The translations under genes were made by a program, and so were the position numbers. A stretch of DNA of 64,000 bases from Bacteroidales bacterium (GTDB lineage: Bacteria; Bacteroidota; Bacteroidia; Bacteroidales; F082). Where the stretch lies: contig JAFRRS010000004.1 in NCBI GenBank assembly GCA_017427985.1, positions 62,001-126,000 on the forward strand. Direction: 5' to 3'. Every line of letters starts with the position of its first letter. The first letter of the stretch is position 1. This document shows positions 9,131 to 17,671 of this stretch, piece after piece. Under the pieces are notes generated by a model, which saw only the letters and a list, made by a program, of their open reading frames with translations, searched no databases and was not told where the DNA came from.

Positions 9131-9833
9131 ACCCTATAACATTTAGCAGTTCGAGATAATGCCCTTCGGATATTTTTTCTTCTTCAAACAACTTCCTTGC
9201 TTTTGAACCAAAATCACCGATTACAAGCCGTTCGCCATCACCTTTTTTATATAATTTGCCATCATAACCTCGCAAAGCCGCTTCTTTCGTTATGCTAAGA
9301 TTTCTCAATTCATCAGCATATTCCTGACCGATAACATGTAATTCTTTCAACCGCAAAACCATTGTGGTATGCGAAATGCCATAAAGATGCTCCAAACGAA
9401 GAATAGTGTCTATGCTAACTTCTTTTTTCTTCAACTCCTCTGCAGGAATGATATTCATCACGCCTTCTTTAGGCATCAGCAACGCTGAAGCGAACATATT
9501 GGCGGAACGTTCTGAAGGTTCAGTAAAAAGTGGGTTATAAAAATGCGGTTGTGGATTCTCATCAAAATAAAGATGATACAGTTCATGTGCGATGGTAAAA
9601 TGCTGGGCTCCCGGTGTCACCTTGCTATTCACAAGCACAAACCTGTTTTTCTTGTCAGGAGTTATGAGCGATAATCCAAAAATATTATCCGACAGCGGAC
9701 GAAAAACTGTCAATATATTAAGCTGGCGAAGGACTGTCTCTGTGTTGACGGGTTCGCTGCTCGAGATACGCAGATGTTCGCTGCGCATTTTTGCCGCAAG
9801 GTTCTCGGCTGTTTCAAAATCAATCTTTTTCAT
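9099..9833 (-). CDS. ImmA/IrrE-family metallo-endopeptidase
   Basis: 244 residues. The zinc motif HELYH (in FTIAHELYHLYF, about residues 84-88) and the downstream ERSANMFASALLMP, whose Glu-Ala/Asn-Phe-Ala helix supplies the third ligand, are typical of ImmA/IrrE peptidases. A helical region after residue 150 (RLEHLYGISHTTMVLRLKELH) is the usual substrate-facing extension. The family cleaves or inactivates its partner XRE repressor after a cue such as DNA damage. The start overlaps the XRE stop by 4 bp (ATGA), which implies a matched pair. It probably relieves repression of the operon containing the PIN gene and hsdR. Confidence 0.88.
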   Translation of the reverse strand: MKKIDFETAENLAAKMRSEHLRISSSEPVNTETVLRQLNILTVFRPLSDNIFGLSLITPDKKNRFVLVNSKVTPGAQHFTIAHELYHLYFDENPQPHFYNPLFTEPSERSANMFASALLMPKEGVMNIIPAEELKKKEVSIDTILRLEHLYGISHTTMVLRLKELHVIGQEYADELRNLSITKEAALRGYDGKLYKKGDGERLVIGDFGSKARKLFEEEKISEGHYLELLNVIGYGKSKDSAGC

Positions 9834-10165
9834 TCTTCAAGAAGTCTTTCCATTTTCATATAATTCAAAACAATATTCTTGAAGTCGGCAACCTCTTTCA
9901 TATCGTCAATATTGAGGTTGTCGGCACGGAAAGCACATGCAAGCATGCCTTTGAGCGCATTCTGGTCTTCTTCAAAAAACAGACTGAGATCACAGCCGAA
10001 CAGCAATGCCGCTTTTTCAAGAACATCCAATGGAGCTTCTCGGTCTCCACTTTCATAATTAGAATAAGTGGAACGATTAATGCCCATAAACTCGGCTACA
10101 TTTTCCTGATTATAGCCGTTTGCCACACGCAAAGATTTCAGATTTTTACCAATAACAGATTTCAT
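9830..10165 (-). CDS. XRE-family helix-turn-helix regulator
   Basis: 111 residues. The HTH spans about residues 6-60: NLKSLRVANGYNQENVAEFMGI followed by the recognition part NRSTYSNYESGDREAP. The C-terminal about 45 residues are helical and likely dimerise or contact ImmA. The gene is first of a five-gene unit and overlaps immA by 4 bp. A perfect 12-bp inverted repeat (arms 10213-10224 and 10250-10261) covers the -33 element of its promoter, consistent with autorepression. It is probably a repressor controlled by ImmA cleavage. Confidence 0.9.
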   Translation of the reverse strand: MKSVIGKNLKSLRVANGYNQENVAEFMGINRSTYSNYESGDREAPLDVLEKAALLFGCDLSLFFEEDQNALKGMLACAFRADNLNIDDMKEVADFKNIVLNYMKMERLLEE

Positions 10166-10190
10166 ACAATTTTAAATTTTTATTGTTTAT

Positions 10191-10222
10191 CAAATATTTA
10201 CCCTTTTCATATCCGTGGCAAA
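10191..10222 (-). promoter_or_regulatory. Promoter of the XRE-ImmA-PIN-hsdR-msrA unit
   Basis: On the minus strand TTTG lies at 10219-10222 and AATATTTG at 10191-10198, separated by 20 bp. This fits the Bacteroidota -33 TTTG / -7 TAnnTTTG arrangement with one mismatch. The -33 box lies inside the proximal arm of the inverted repeat, so repressor binding would block the sigma factor. Confidence 0.5.
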
Positions 10223-10261
10223 ATTACAAATAATTTTTGAAATAAGAACATTTTGCCACGG
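10213..10261. promoter_or_regulatory. Operator-like inverted repeat upstream of the XRE gene
   Basis: Perfect 12-bp arms CCGTGGCAAAAT (10213-10224) and ATTTTGCCACGG (10250-10261) are separated by a 25-bp AT-rich spacer. The arms begin about 48 bp upstream of the XRE start codon. The centre-to-centre spacing of 37 bp suggests two dimer sites or a looped tetramer rather than one simple dimer site. Confidence 0.65.
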
Positions 10262-10292
10262 AAAAATTTTTGTTTTTATTTCCAACAACCGT

Positions 10293-10421
10293 TTATGTCT
10301 GCTCCATACGGATAGCGAACCTCTCCATCTGAGCAGAGATATCCGCAATCATCCTCATCGCCTTCGCCGACAGTGTGAATGGAGATTTGTAGCCGTTATA
10401 TGTGTCTTTTTTTCGTGACAT
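10293..10421 (-). pseudogene. Fic-family protein remnant (N-terminus only)
   Basis: An ATG at 10421 opens a 42-codon frame ending in TAA at 10293-10295. The peptide runs MSRKKDTYNGYKSPFTLSAK and continues with IADISAQMERFAIRMEQ. In Bacteroidota Fic proteins this is the N-terminal helix preceding the DGLRLRK..N.I..I..SLAIEGN region. Everything after it, including the HPFxxGNGR active site, is missing, and the XRE operator begins about 30 bp downstream. The remnant still has a plausible promoter (TACTTTTG, 10468-10475). I read it as a fic gene cut short by the junction that brought in the XRE cassette, though a small functional peptide cannot be excluded. Confidence 0.6.
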
Positions 10422-10467
10422 TCGTTGGTTCTCTTTGCACGTTCCGTCAAATCATTCCATGGTTTTG

Positions 10468-10475
10468 CAAAAGTA
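10468..10475 (-). promoter_or_regulatory. -7 promoter box in front of the Fic remnant
   Basis: TACTTTTG on the minus strand, 47 nt upstream of the remnant ATG and just after the Avs-like gene stop (10515). It could give a transcript that reads through into the XRE operon. The rest of 10166-10514 outside the remnant and the inverted repeat shows no other gene. Confidence 0.4.
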
Positions 10476-10514
10476 ATTAATTCTCAAATCAATTCAACTG
10501 TCATTGTCTCTATA

Positions 10515-13500
10515 TTAACATGCCTTCTTGTAAGTTATCACATTCTCTCTGATAAAATATGCATTTGAAGAACCTAACTCAACCATTTTATTCAATATCC
10601 ACAAATAGCTCTCTATTAGTTTTTTATCACTTTTAATAGCAGAAATATGATCATAGAACAGCCTTTTTATCATCCTTTCTGCATATGTAGTCAACAAACA
10701 CTCACATAACTTCGGATTGGATTTTAGAATTTCAACAATCCAACTTATTCCATCGGGCATAAATGCTTTATTACCGAATGTCGAAAAAACTTTTATGGCT
10801 GAATTGATGAATGTTTTGCCTTTTCCTAGCAACAGCTTTTTATAAAACTCTTTTTGGTTCTCTAGCACGCTCCAATCACTTTCACTAGGGACACTGCTTC
10901 CATCAAAAAAAAGCAATCTTGTATCCAACATGAGTTTTTCAATTAATGGACACATACCATCTTCAGGCATCATCTCATAAAACACATTCCACAATGACCA
11001 AAAGTTTTCAATCTGTTTTTCATACACTTTCTCTTGAATCCCAAACACCCCATTTTGATGTAATTTGATTACAGTATTATCTAAAACATAATTGACGAAT
11101 TCCAACAATTCATCTCTACCATATCGATCAGTTGATTTATGTTTGAGTACAGATTCTATCAACATTTTAAACAATGGAACAGAGCACTTCAAATCCAAAT
11201 CCAAAAAACACAACGCCAAATACTGTACTATGTCCATTTTAACCTCATAATAGTTTTGACTAATAATTACGTCCTCTTTATCTTTCCCCATATCCTCTAT
11301 TAGGATTGGCAACACATGCATAATAAAACTAAAATAATCTGTATCATCAGAATGGATAGGGGTCAACGTAAACACTCGATATAAAACGAACCTATCGTAT
11401 TTATCAATTGATATTCCCGTCAAATCCAGTTTCAACTCTAAATCAGATACTTTTTTACAAATAAAATCATCCTCATCCTGAATATCAGATCCTTTTGCAT
11501 AATGGGTGTAAGGATGCATTTTTCTATATTCAGCCAATTCAATTAAGACAAGCCAAACTCTTTTGGCTATTTGGGGATAATGAGCAGAAAAGACTTCTCT
11601 AAAATATTGAATGTTTTTGTCAGATTCAAAATCCGCAAACGGAGCAATTAACATATACACTAGAAGTACTACTATCGCATTCACATCGTCTTCGGCATCC
11701 ATATTTTGCATCAACAAATGGAATGAAGATAGTGCAATTTCATTTTCGGTCACATTGTATTTGGGCACCATGCCATATTCATAGTGATAAGCATCCTGAA
11801 CAATGTTTACACCAGTATCATATAATTTCCTAATACACCATTCTTTTTGTGTTTCAGACATTTTTTCCGAAAAATCCCGCAAGCCAATATAAGCTAGCGT
11901 AACAGGCCTATCCAACAATCTCATTTCTAGAGGAACATCTTCTTTATCTTTTTTCGAATAATACAAATAACACTCTATCCAATCCTCAAAACCAAACAAA
12001 TCATTATCCTCCCACGCCTTTTGCATTAAACTTGCATATTTTGATGATTCTTGGTAGCAATCACACTCGTTTTGATTCTCTTTGATAAAATCCTTGATTA
12101 CCTCGTTATACTTTGGTGCAACCAAGAATCCACCAAGTTTGGGGTCATATTCTCCAATCTCATGGTTTCTAATATCCATTTCCAACAAATTTTTCTCCCA
12201 AACAATATCACCTAGCTCTTGGCTTTTCTGTTTTAGAACATCAAAAACATGGAACAATTCTTTATTCAAAGTCCTAATATTATATTGATAATCCTGAACA
12301 AAGCCCAACATTCCTCTATAATACTTGGTCCTATGAGGAAGTTTATTCGATTCCCACCGTTCTTTCTGAGCAAATGGGATTTCAGAATCCGCAGGTGCCA
12401 AAGAAGAACTTTCTTGCAATGTTCTACTTAAGTCCCAATCATAAAACTCTTTTATAGAAAAGAGAGGTAACATAGCGGTTCCTACTTCTTTAGGATATGC
12501 CATGGTAACACTCGACAACACAGCTAAAGGTGCAACATTATTGCTGTTTCTTATCACATAATCAAACACATAATTCAGGATACTCCGACTTGTTTCATTC
12601 TTCAGTTCTGCTATTTCCAGCAAATACTTTTCAAGGCTCATTAGCAAAGATTCAAGCAAGTGGCTCGTAACGCTTAGGGCTCTATATGCAAACCATAACT
12701 CCGCACATGCATATTTTGAAGAAACTGTTTGATCATCAATAACAATATCCACCTTTGTGACATCAAATTTATATCGAATACCAGGAGCATTTACGTAAAA
12801 ATCAACAGCATAATTTATAAATCCAACAATAAAAGCCAAACCTTCTTTTAGATGATACTTTAATAAATTGTAAAAAGGAGTCTTATATATTCCAGATGGA
12901 AAATAACGAGCATGTTTTATCCCCCAACACTCATCCTCATTAAGTTGATGAGGTAAAGTAAACAATTGACGATCTGAAAGGCTCTCCTCTATCGGCGTAT
13001 ATTTCCATTCTTTCCATGCTACTTCGACAACAAGTTCAGGCAATTCATTTACAAAATATTTATTGCCGACTCCAGAGAGGACTCTGTCCTTAACCTTTTG
13101 ATAGAAAAATTGCAGTTTCCATTTATTCTTGTTTTTTTCATGCCCATAACACCTTTTGACAAGAGAGATTGTTTCCTCTTTAGAAACAGCTACCAAATCA
13201 AACAGAATAGCTATAAGACTCTTTTCATAAAACTCATTATTATCTAACGCCAGTGTCCCGTTCTCAATTTCTCCAATATAATGCAACACAATAGACTTGG
13301 CAGCGCTCTGTTCATCCAAACAAACATCATCATATTTCAGCAATAGTTTATTATACCAATCAACCATGAAACTGATAATTGACAATCTGATTCCATCCAA
13401 CTGCTCAACATGATTACTTATAAAGCACAAAGCACTCTTCCAACCATCTCCAATTGGTATCAAAATAGCATTGTCACCAATAACAGCAGTCTCCTTACAA

Positions 13501-15566
13501 CAAGTTTTGATAATATGCAAACACTTAGCAAGAAAAGTGCCGTTGTTCAATAACAGATCCTTTTCAAAGGCTTCAAAAAAATAAGCACAATTATTCGATC
13601 TAAAAACAGATATCAATAATTCATCTGCCCAATACCTATCTATTGTGCTGTCTGAAAGCAAAACTTTTATTAATTCGACCAATTTATCATTGTTGTCAAT
13701 TAAATAGTCTTCAACCCACAAGCGGAAGGCTCGTCTAATGGCTGGCTCGTGGCCTAAATTCACGAAAAAGTCTTCTGGGTTCGAATACTCGTCAAATTTT
13801 TCTGAAACATATCTTTCCAATGCCCAATCCTCCAAAATATCATGCGTTGGAGAATATCTTCTATTGGTGTCCTCTTGAAAAACAATTTCATCGTTTTCCA
13901 AACATACAAGTGCATCTGCATCTATGGAATCATCTGGCTTTGTGAAAAGCTTCATTTCTTTGGCTCTTTTCACAGCAATGTTCATGAAAGCTTTTTCTCT
14001 CTTTATTGGCAAACCATCTTTTGTGTTTTGCACATCAACAACCAAAGCATTCCATAACAAGTCTTTAAAACCAGAAACAGAGAGATTCGACAAATCGTTT
14101 TTTGCTTTATTAAAAGCTCGCAATGCAAAATCCAGATATTTTGGGCATTGCAGCAGTTGCTTTATTTTTTCATTTTCTAATAATGGGTTTAAATTTGGAT
14201 AGTTTTGAGACACCGTCAACAATTCATTTTCATCAAGTTGCGGTATCTCTATTATTTGTTGACTAGCACAACCAATATCAAACTTTAATGAAAGAAGATC
14301 CAATGCATATTTTCGAGATGCCATTATGACCCTAACATCTTGGCAATTTTTAATTATTGTCAAAAATTGACTAAAAGCGCATTCTGGATCCGACTCTAAA
14401 AGTTTCTCAAGACTATCAATAAAAACAATCTTCTCTTGAATTAGCGAAACGCATGAAAAGATGTCGTCGATGGACTCATTGACACCTATACTTGAAAAAA
14501 CATTTGCAAAAGCTGGCACACTAAACTGATCGGCCCTGAAAACAAACACACTTGCATTTGGAAAGTCTTTCTTCAACAAGTCTTTAACCGCTGCGGTTTT
14601 CCCAACACCTGGCTTGCCAATAACGATTGTAATTTGAGAATGATTGATCGCATCCGACATTATCTCCATCAATTCAGTTCTCTGAAAATGTATTTCCTTA
14701 TCACCAAATCCAATCGTTGTTTTAATAGGTTTCAGTATTGCCTGACTATCATTTTGCAATTTCTTTATAGCAGCACTATATGGGGAAATTTGAGTTAAAT
14801 CAAAGTACCTGTAAAAGTCTTGTTCTTTTATACTCTCCAATGTAACACTTCCACCATTTGGATTAAGGCACGACACATAAGAATAAATGCTATTCCAAAC
14901 ATCTTCCTCGTTCAATGCCGACAAATCATTCTTACACAACTTGATGAGATTCAAGAAATTAGTCTTACAGATACTCCCCTCGTTCAAAAAATCATATTCT
15001 AAAACATCAACACATTTAACAAACTCCCACAAAATCTCATCGGCCAGTTCAGTATTATTATTTGCTTCCTTAAGAATCGTTCGAAATACGTCTAATTGTT
15101 CTCGTTTCGCTTTTATGCGGTTTACTTCTGAAAGAAAATCGGATGCACATGAATGTGTATTTGCCCAATTAAAAAGTGTTTTCAGATGATTTCTATCATT
15201 TTTTGTCAAACCTCCGCAAACAACAATCAGTTTGTCTTTCCTCTTATTAAACGAAGTGTTATTAAAATCTTTCCAAAAAGCAGTCAACACTTCTCTCCAT
15301 AATGCCGATTTTAAAGTAAATGCTATTTCATGTTTGATTTGAATCAGCAAACGATACTCATCATTTACAGATTTAGCAACAATCATCAAATCATCAGTCT
15401 CAAATCCTTGGTTCGTGACTTGTAATGCAATTTCTGCTATTGTACTTGATGGCACACAAGGAACATCGCCACCTACCAACATAGTTACAAGGAATGCGGT
15501 TTGCACATTTTGTTCAAAATTAGTACCGCCACCACCCTTTTGAAAAGCACTTCCTTTTTCTGACAT
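10515..15566 (-). CDS. Avs-like STAND NTPase with N-terminal Cap4/DUF4297-type nuclease
   Basis: 1683 residues in three parts. The N-terminal ~220 residues start GGGGTNFEQNVQTAFLVTML. They contain ETDDL (D58/D59) and, about 17 residues later, QIKHE (Q76, K78), a D...QxK nuclease site as in Cap4/DUF4297 domains. A P-loop NTPase follows, with Walker A GKPGVGKT (317-324), Walker B IVFIDSLEKLL (about 380-390) and the STAND-type MASRKY (about 416). SPTHDILEDWALERYV marks the winged-helix end near residue 600. The last ~1000 residues are helical and repeat-like, suitable for target sensing. Known Avs proteins of this build detect phage proteins and then cut DNA. It starts 6 bp after the hsdS stop, so it belongs to the hsdM-rhuM-hsdS transcript. 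The exact Avs class is undetermined. Confidence 0.72.
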   Translation of the reverse strand: MSEKGSAFQKGGGGTNFEQNVQTAFLVTMLVGGDVPCVPSSTIAEIALQVTNQGFETDDLMIVAKSVNDEYRLLIQIKHEIAFTLKSALWREVLTAFWKDFNNTSFNKRKDKLIVVCGGLTKNDRNHLKTLFNWANTHSCASDFLSEVNRIKAKREQLDVFRTILKEANNNTELADEILWEFVKCVDVLEYDFLNEGSICKTNFLNLIKLCKNDLSALNEEDVWNSIYSYVSCLNPNGGSVTLESIKEQDFYRYFDLTQISPYSAAIKKLQNDSQAILKPIKTTIGFGDKEIHFQRTELMEIMSDAINHSQITIVIGKPGVGKTAAVKDLLKKDFPNASVFVFRADQFSVPAFANVFSSIGVNESIDDIFSCVSLIQEKIVFIDSLEKLLESDPECAFSQFLTIIKNCQDVRVIMASRKYALDLLSLKFDIGCASQQIIEIPQLDENELLTVSQNYPNLNPLLENEKIKQLLQCPKYLDFALRAFNKAKNDLSNLSVSGFKDLLWNALVVDVQNTKDGLPIKREKAFMNIAVKRAKEMKLFTKPDDSIDADALVCLENDEIVFQEDTNRRYSPTHDILEDWALERYVSEKFDEYSNPEDFFVNLGHEPAIRRAFRLWVEDYLIDNNDKLVELIKVLLSDSTIDRYWADELLISVFRSNNCAYFFEAFEKDLLLNNGTFLAKCLHIIKTCCKETAVIGDNAILIPIGDGWKSALCFISNHVEQLDGIRLSIISFMVDWYNKLLLKYDDVCLDEQSAAKSIVLHYIGEIENGTLALDNNEFYEKSLIAILFDLVAVSKEETISLVKRCYGHEKNKNKWKLQFFYQKVKDRVLSGVGNKYFVNELPELVVEVAWKEWKYTPIEESLSDRQLFTLPHQLNEDECWGIKHARYFPSGIYKTPFYNLLKYHLKEGLAFIVGFINYAVDFYVNAPGIRYKFDVTKVDIVIDDQTVSSKYACAELWFAYRALSVTSHLLESLLMSLEKYLLEIAELKNETSRSILNYVFDYVIRNSNNVAPLAVLSSVTMAYPKEVGTAMLPLFSIKEFYDWDLSRTLQESSSLAPADSEIPFAQKERWESNKLPHRTKYYRGMLGFVQDYQYNIRTLNKELFHVFDVLKQKSQELGDIVWEKNLLEMDIRNHEIGEYDPKLGGFLVAPKYNEVIKDFIKENQNECDCYQESSKYASLMQKAWEDNDLFGFEDWIECYLYYSKKDKEDVPLEMRLLDRPVTLAYIGLRDFSEKMSETQKEWCIRKLYDTGVNIVQDAYHYEYGMVPKYNVTENEIALSSFHLLMQNMDAEDDVNAIVVLLVYMLIAPFADFESDKNIQYFREVFSAHYPQIAKRVWLVLIELAEYRKMHPYTHYAKGSDIQDEDDFICKKVSDLELKLDLTGISIDKYDRFVLYRVFTLTPIHSDDTDYFSFIMHVLPILIEDMGKDKEDVIISQNYYEVKMDIVQYLALCFLDLDLKCSVPLFKMLIESVLKHKSTDRYGRDELLEFVNYVLDNTVIKLHQNGVFGIQEKVYEKQIENFWSLWNVFYEMMPEDGMCPLIEKLMLDTRLLFFDGSSVPSESDWSVLENQKEFYKKLLLGKGKTFINSAIKVFSTFGNKAFMPDGISWIVEILKSNPKLCECLLTTYAERMIKRLFYDHISAIKSDKKLIESYLWILNKMVELGSSNAYFIRENVITYKKAC

Positions 15567-15572
15567 ATTTTT

Positions 15573-16652
15573 CTATACCATTAACTCCCCTCCCATCAGC
15601 CTCGGCAGCAACCTGTCACGAGTCTGGACAAGAGTGTTTATTTGTTCATTGTTGTTTTCCATTTTCTTCAATAATCCTTCCATTTGTACGGTCATTGACA
15701 ACAATTCATCATCAGAAGGTATTAAAACCATTGCTGTATCCAAATCACCTCGCTTAATATGTCCCATTGTAGTAGCATGACTTTGGGCTATTGAAATGAA
15801 TTCATTAAGATGATGTTTGCACCAAAAATAGTAAAACCACTTTGGATATTTATCGGAAGTAACCTTAAATAGATGCTGATTCAAAATACAATCTTCACCA
15901 TCCCAAATTTTAACCATCAATGATGCTGACCAAGCAAAAATCACATCTCCTGCATGAACAATATATTCATCTCCAACCTCAGTTGTTGCCCAGTCGGAAT
16001 CGCTTCCTATTCCACTTGATAATTCACGGATTTTTAGGACTGGCAATTTGTCTATTCCGTTCTTCGCTGGATATTTTTGGCAAGCCAAACCGTTCAAAAA
16101 TATTGCAATGGAGCTAAGCGGTTTCTCCTCCCACTCTTCCTTTGCCTCAACCACAAACCACTGCCTGAACAGCGTTTCAGCCATTGCTTCGAGAGTAGCG
16201 TTCTCGCGACGCAAAAGGTCTATTTTGTCGTCTAAAGAGGTGAGAATGGATGCGATGCGGCGCTGCTCATCTATTGAAGGAACAGAAACTGGTAATTCAT
16301 GAATATGATTTCTATTTAATGAAGGTACAGCACTTCCTGTATTTAATTGGGTGAAATCCATTGTTTTAAGCAAATAATACATAAACTTAGGATCGTTGCC
16401 TTTAAAGTCTTTGATATAAAGTACAGTATTATGTGCCCAATATGCTTTTGGATAATAATGAGGAATGCCTATGTTGCCACTTCTACCTATGGTAACTCCC
16501 GGACCATTTAATGTGTATTCATTGTGAAACCCAATCACTCCATTAGAACCCGCAACAGGAATATCACCATCTACCATTTTATCCTTTGGCAAATCGTGTC
16601 CTCTTTGGAATGTCACAACCTCTCCCAACTTATATTCTTTCCAGTCACTCAT
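15573..16652 (-). CDS. hsdS: Type I restriction specificity subunit S
   Basis: 359 residues from ATG 16652 (MSDWKEYKLGEV). Two target-recognition domains are visible: about 1-125 (GVTIGRSGNIG, AHNTVLYI) and about 170-300 (LNGLACQKY, VIFAWSASL). Each is followed by a conserved helical spacer: EQRRIASILTSLDDKIDLLR and the C-terminal NNEQINTLVQTRDRLLPRLMGGEL. HsdS gives the HsdM/HsdR complex its bipartite DNA target. Its start lies 2 bp after the rhuM stop, and the Avs-like gene begins 6 bp after its stop. No inverted second hsdS copy is present, so there is no sign of shuffling here. Confidence 0.95.
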   Translation of the reverse strand: MSDWKEYKLGEVVTFQRGHDLPKDKMVDGDIPVAGSNGVIGFHNEYTLNGPGVTIGRSGNIGIPHYYPKAYWAHNTVLYIKDFKGNDPKFMYYLLKTMDFTQLNTGSAVPSLNRNHIHELPVSVPSIDEQRRIASILTSLDDKIDLLRRENATLEAMAETLFRQWFVVEAKEEWEEKPLSSIAIFLNGLACQKYPAKNGIDKLPVLKIRELSSGIGSDSDWATTEVGDEYIVHAGDVIFAWSASLMVKIWDGEDCILNQHLFKVTSDKYPKWFYYFWCKHHLNEFISIAQSHATTMGHIKRGDLDTAMVLIPSDDELLSMTVQMEGLLKKMENNNEQINTLVQTRDRLLPRLMGGELMV

Positions 16653-16654
16653 AA

Positions 16655-17671
16655 TCAATCCTTTTTTCTGTTTTTTATCTCGTCTTCCAGTTGCTTCAGT
16701 TCTTCGGCTTCCTCTGCATCGGCTTCTTGTGCCGCAAAAGCCTTGCGTCGCTGGTCAAACTCGGCATAAACAGCTTCCACTTTGTCTTCCATCTGCTTTG
16801 TAGAAACTTTACCAGCTCCCTTCAGTACAGCTTTATTTTGGAATCCCAAAAGCGAATCAACATTTCCTCGCCAATAATTAAGTGTCAAATCCTGTCTTTC
16901 CTTCACACGCAGTTCGGCTGAGTCGAGAAACAGCACTGTAAGACGGTTTAAAGTATCAATTTCATCTGAAGTAAGATAATTCTTGGCAATATAAATATCC
17001 TGTTTGCGCACCACATTGCCCTTCCACGATGTGAGCGCCATATTAGGCAAGGAGGCATCAGCACGGCTCACTATGATTTCGGCAGCAGTCTTGTTGGTTA
17101 CGGCATATAACAATTTGTTCTGCGTTTCAGCAAAAAACATTTGTGTCGCCTTATCGGTTTTATCATAATCGCTGCTTAGCATCATAAGGTCGCGAATTTT
17201 CTGATAAAATCTTTTTTCACTTGCGCGAATATCGCGTATGCGTTCGAGAAGCTCGTCAAAATAATCGGGACGCCCATCGGGATTTTTCAACCGCTCATCA
17301 TCAATCACATAGCCTTTTACAATAAATTCCTTAAGATTCTTGTTCGCCCAAATACGAAATTGCGTGCCACGCTGGCTACGTACACGAAATCCAATGGCAA
17401 GAATCATTTCTAACGAATAAAACTTGGTGCTGTATTTTTTGCCATCTGCGGCAGTTATTAAGTAATCCTTAATAACTGAATCAACACTTAACTCCTTTTC
17501 TTTCAATATATTAGCTATATGAATATTGATATTTGGCACAGAGGTGTCAAAAAGTTCAGCCAATTGTTTTTGGTTCATCCAAACAGAACCATCTTTAGCG
17601 TATAATGTAACACTGACTTTGCCATCGTCAGTATTATAAATTATGATTCCATTCTTTTCCATAATATTCAT
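16655..17671 (-). CDS. rhuM: RhuM-family protein inside the type I operon
   Basis: 338 residues. The N-terminal part (VWMNQKQLAELFDTSVPNIN, then KYSTKFYSLEMILAIGFRVRS and RGTQFRIWANKNLKEFIVKG) is the conserved RhuM/Bro-N-like region. The middle has NKTAAEIIVSRAD and MALTSWKG, and the C-terminus is a charged helix ending NRKKD. RhuM was first described beside Salmonella pathogenicity genes but is most often found within type I R-M loci; its biochemical role is not established. It overlaps hsdM by 4 bp, so it is co-translated with the methyltransferase. Confidence 0.9.
   Translation of the reverse strand: MNIMEKNGIIIYNTDDGKVSVTLYAKDGSVWMNQKQLAELFDTSVPNINIHIANILKEKELSVDSVIKDYLITAADGKKYSTKFYSLEMILAIGFRVRSQRGTQFRIWANKNLKEFIVKGYVIDDERLKNPDGRPDYFDELLERIRDIRASEKRFYQKIRDLMMLSSDYDKTDKATQMFFAETQNKLLYAVTNKTAAEIIVSRADASLPNMALTSWKGNVVRKQDIYIAKNYLTSDEIDTLNRLTVLFLDSAELRVKERQDLTLNYWRGNVDSLLGFQNKAVLKGAGKVSTKQMEDKVEAVYAEFDQRRKAFAAQEADAEEAEELKQLEDEIKNRKKD

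Noticed and set aside
10422-10490. Short frame reading FAKPWNDLTERAKRTNE upstream of the Fic remnant
   Set aside because: It has no start codon, is interrupted by a stop just upstream and overlaps the promoter box. Chance openness is likelier than a gene relic.
13760-13800. GGGTTCGAATAC string resembling a tRNA T-loop
   Set aside because: It lies inside the coding region of the Avs-like protein and no acceptor or anticodon stems can be formed around it.
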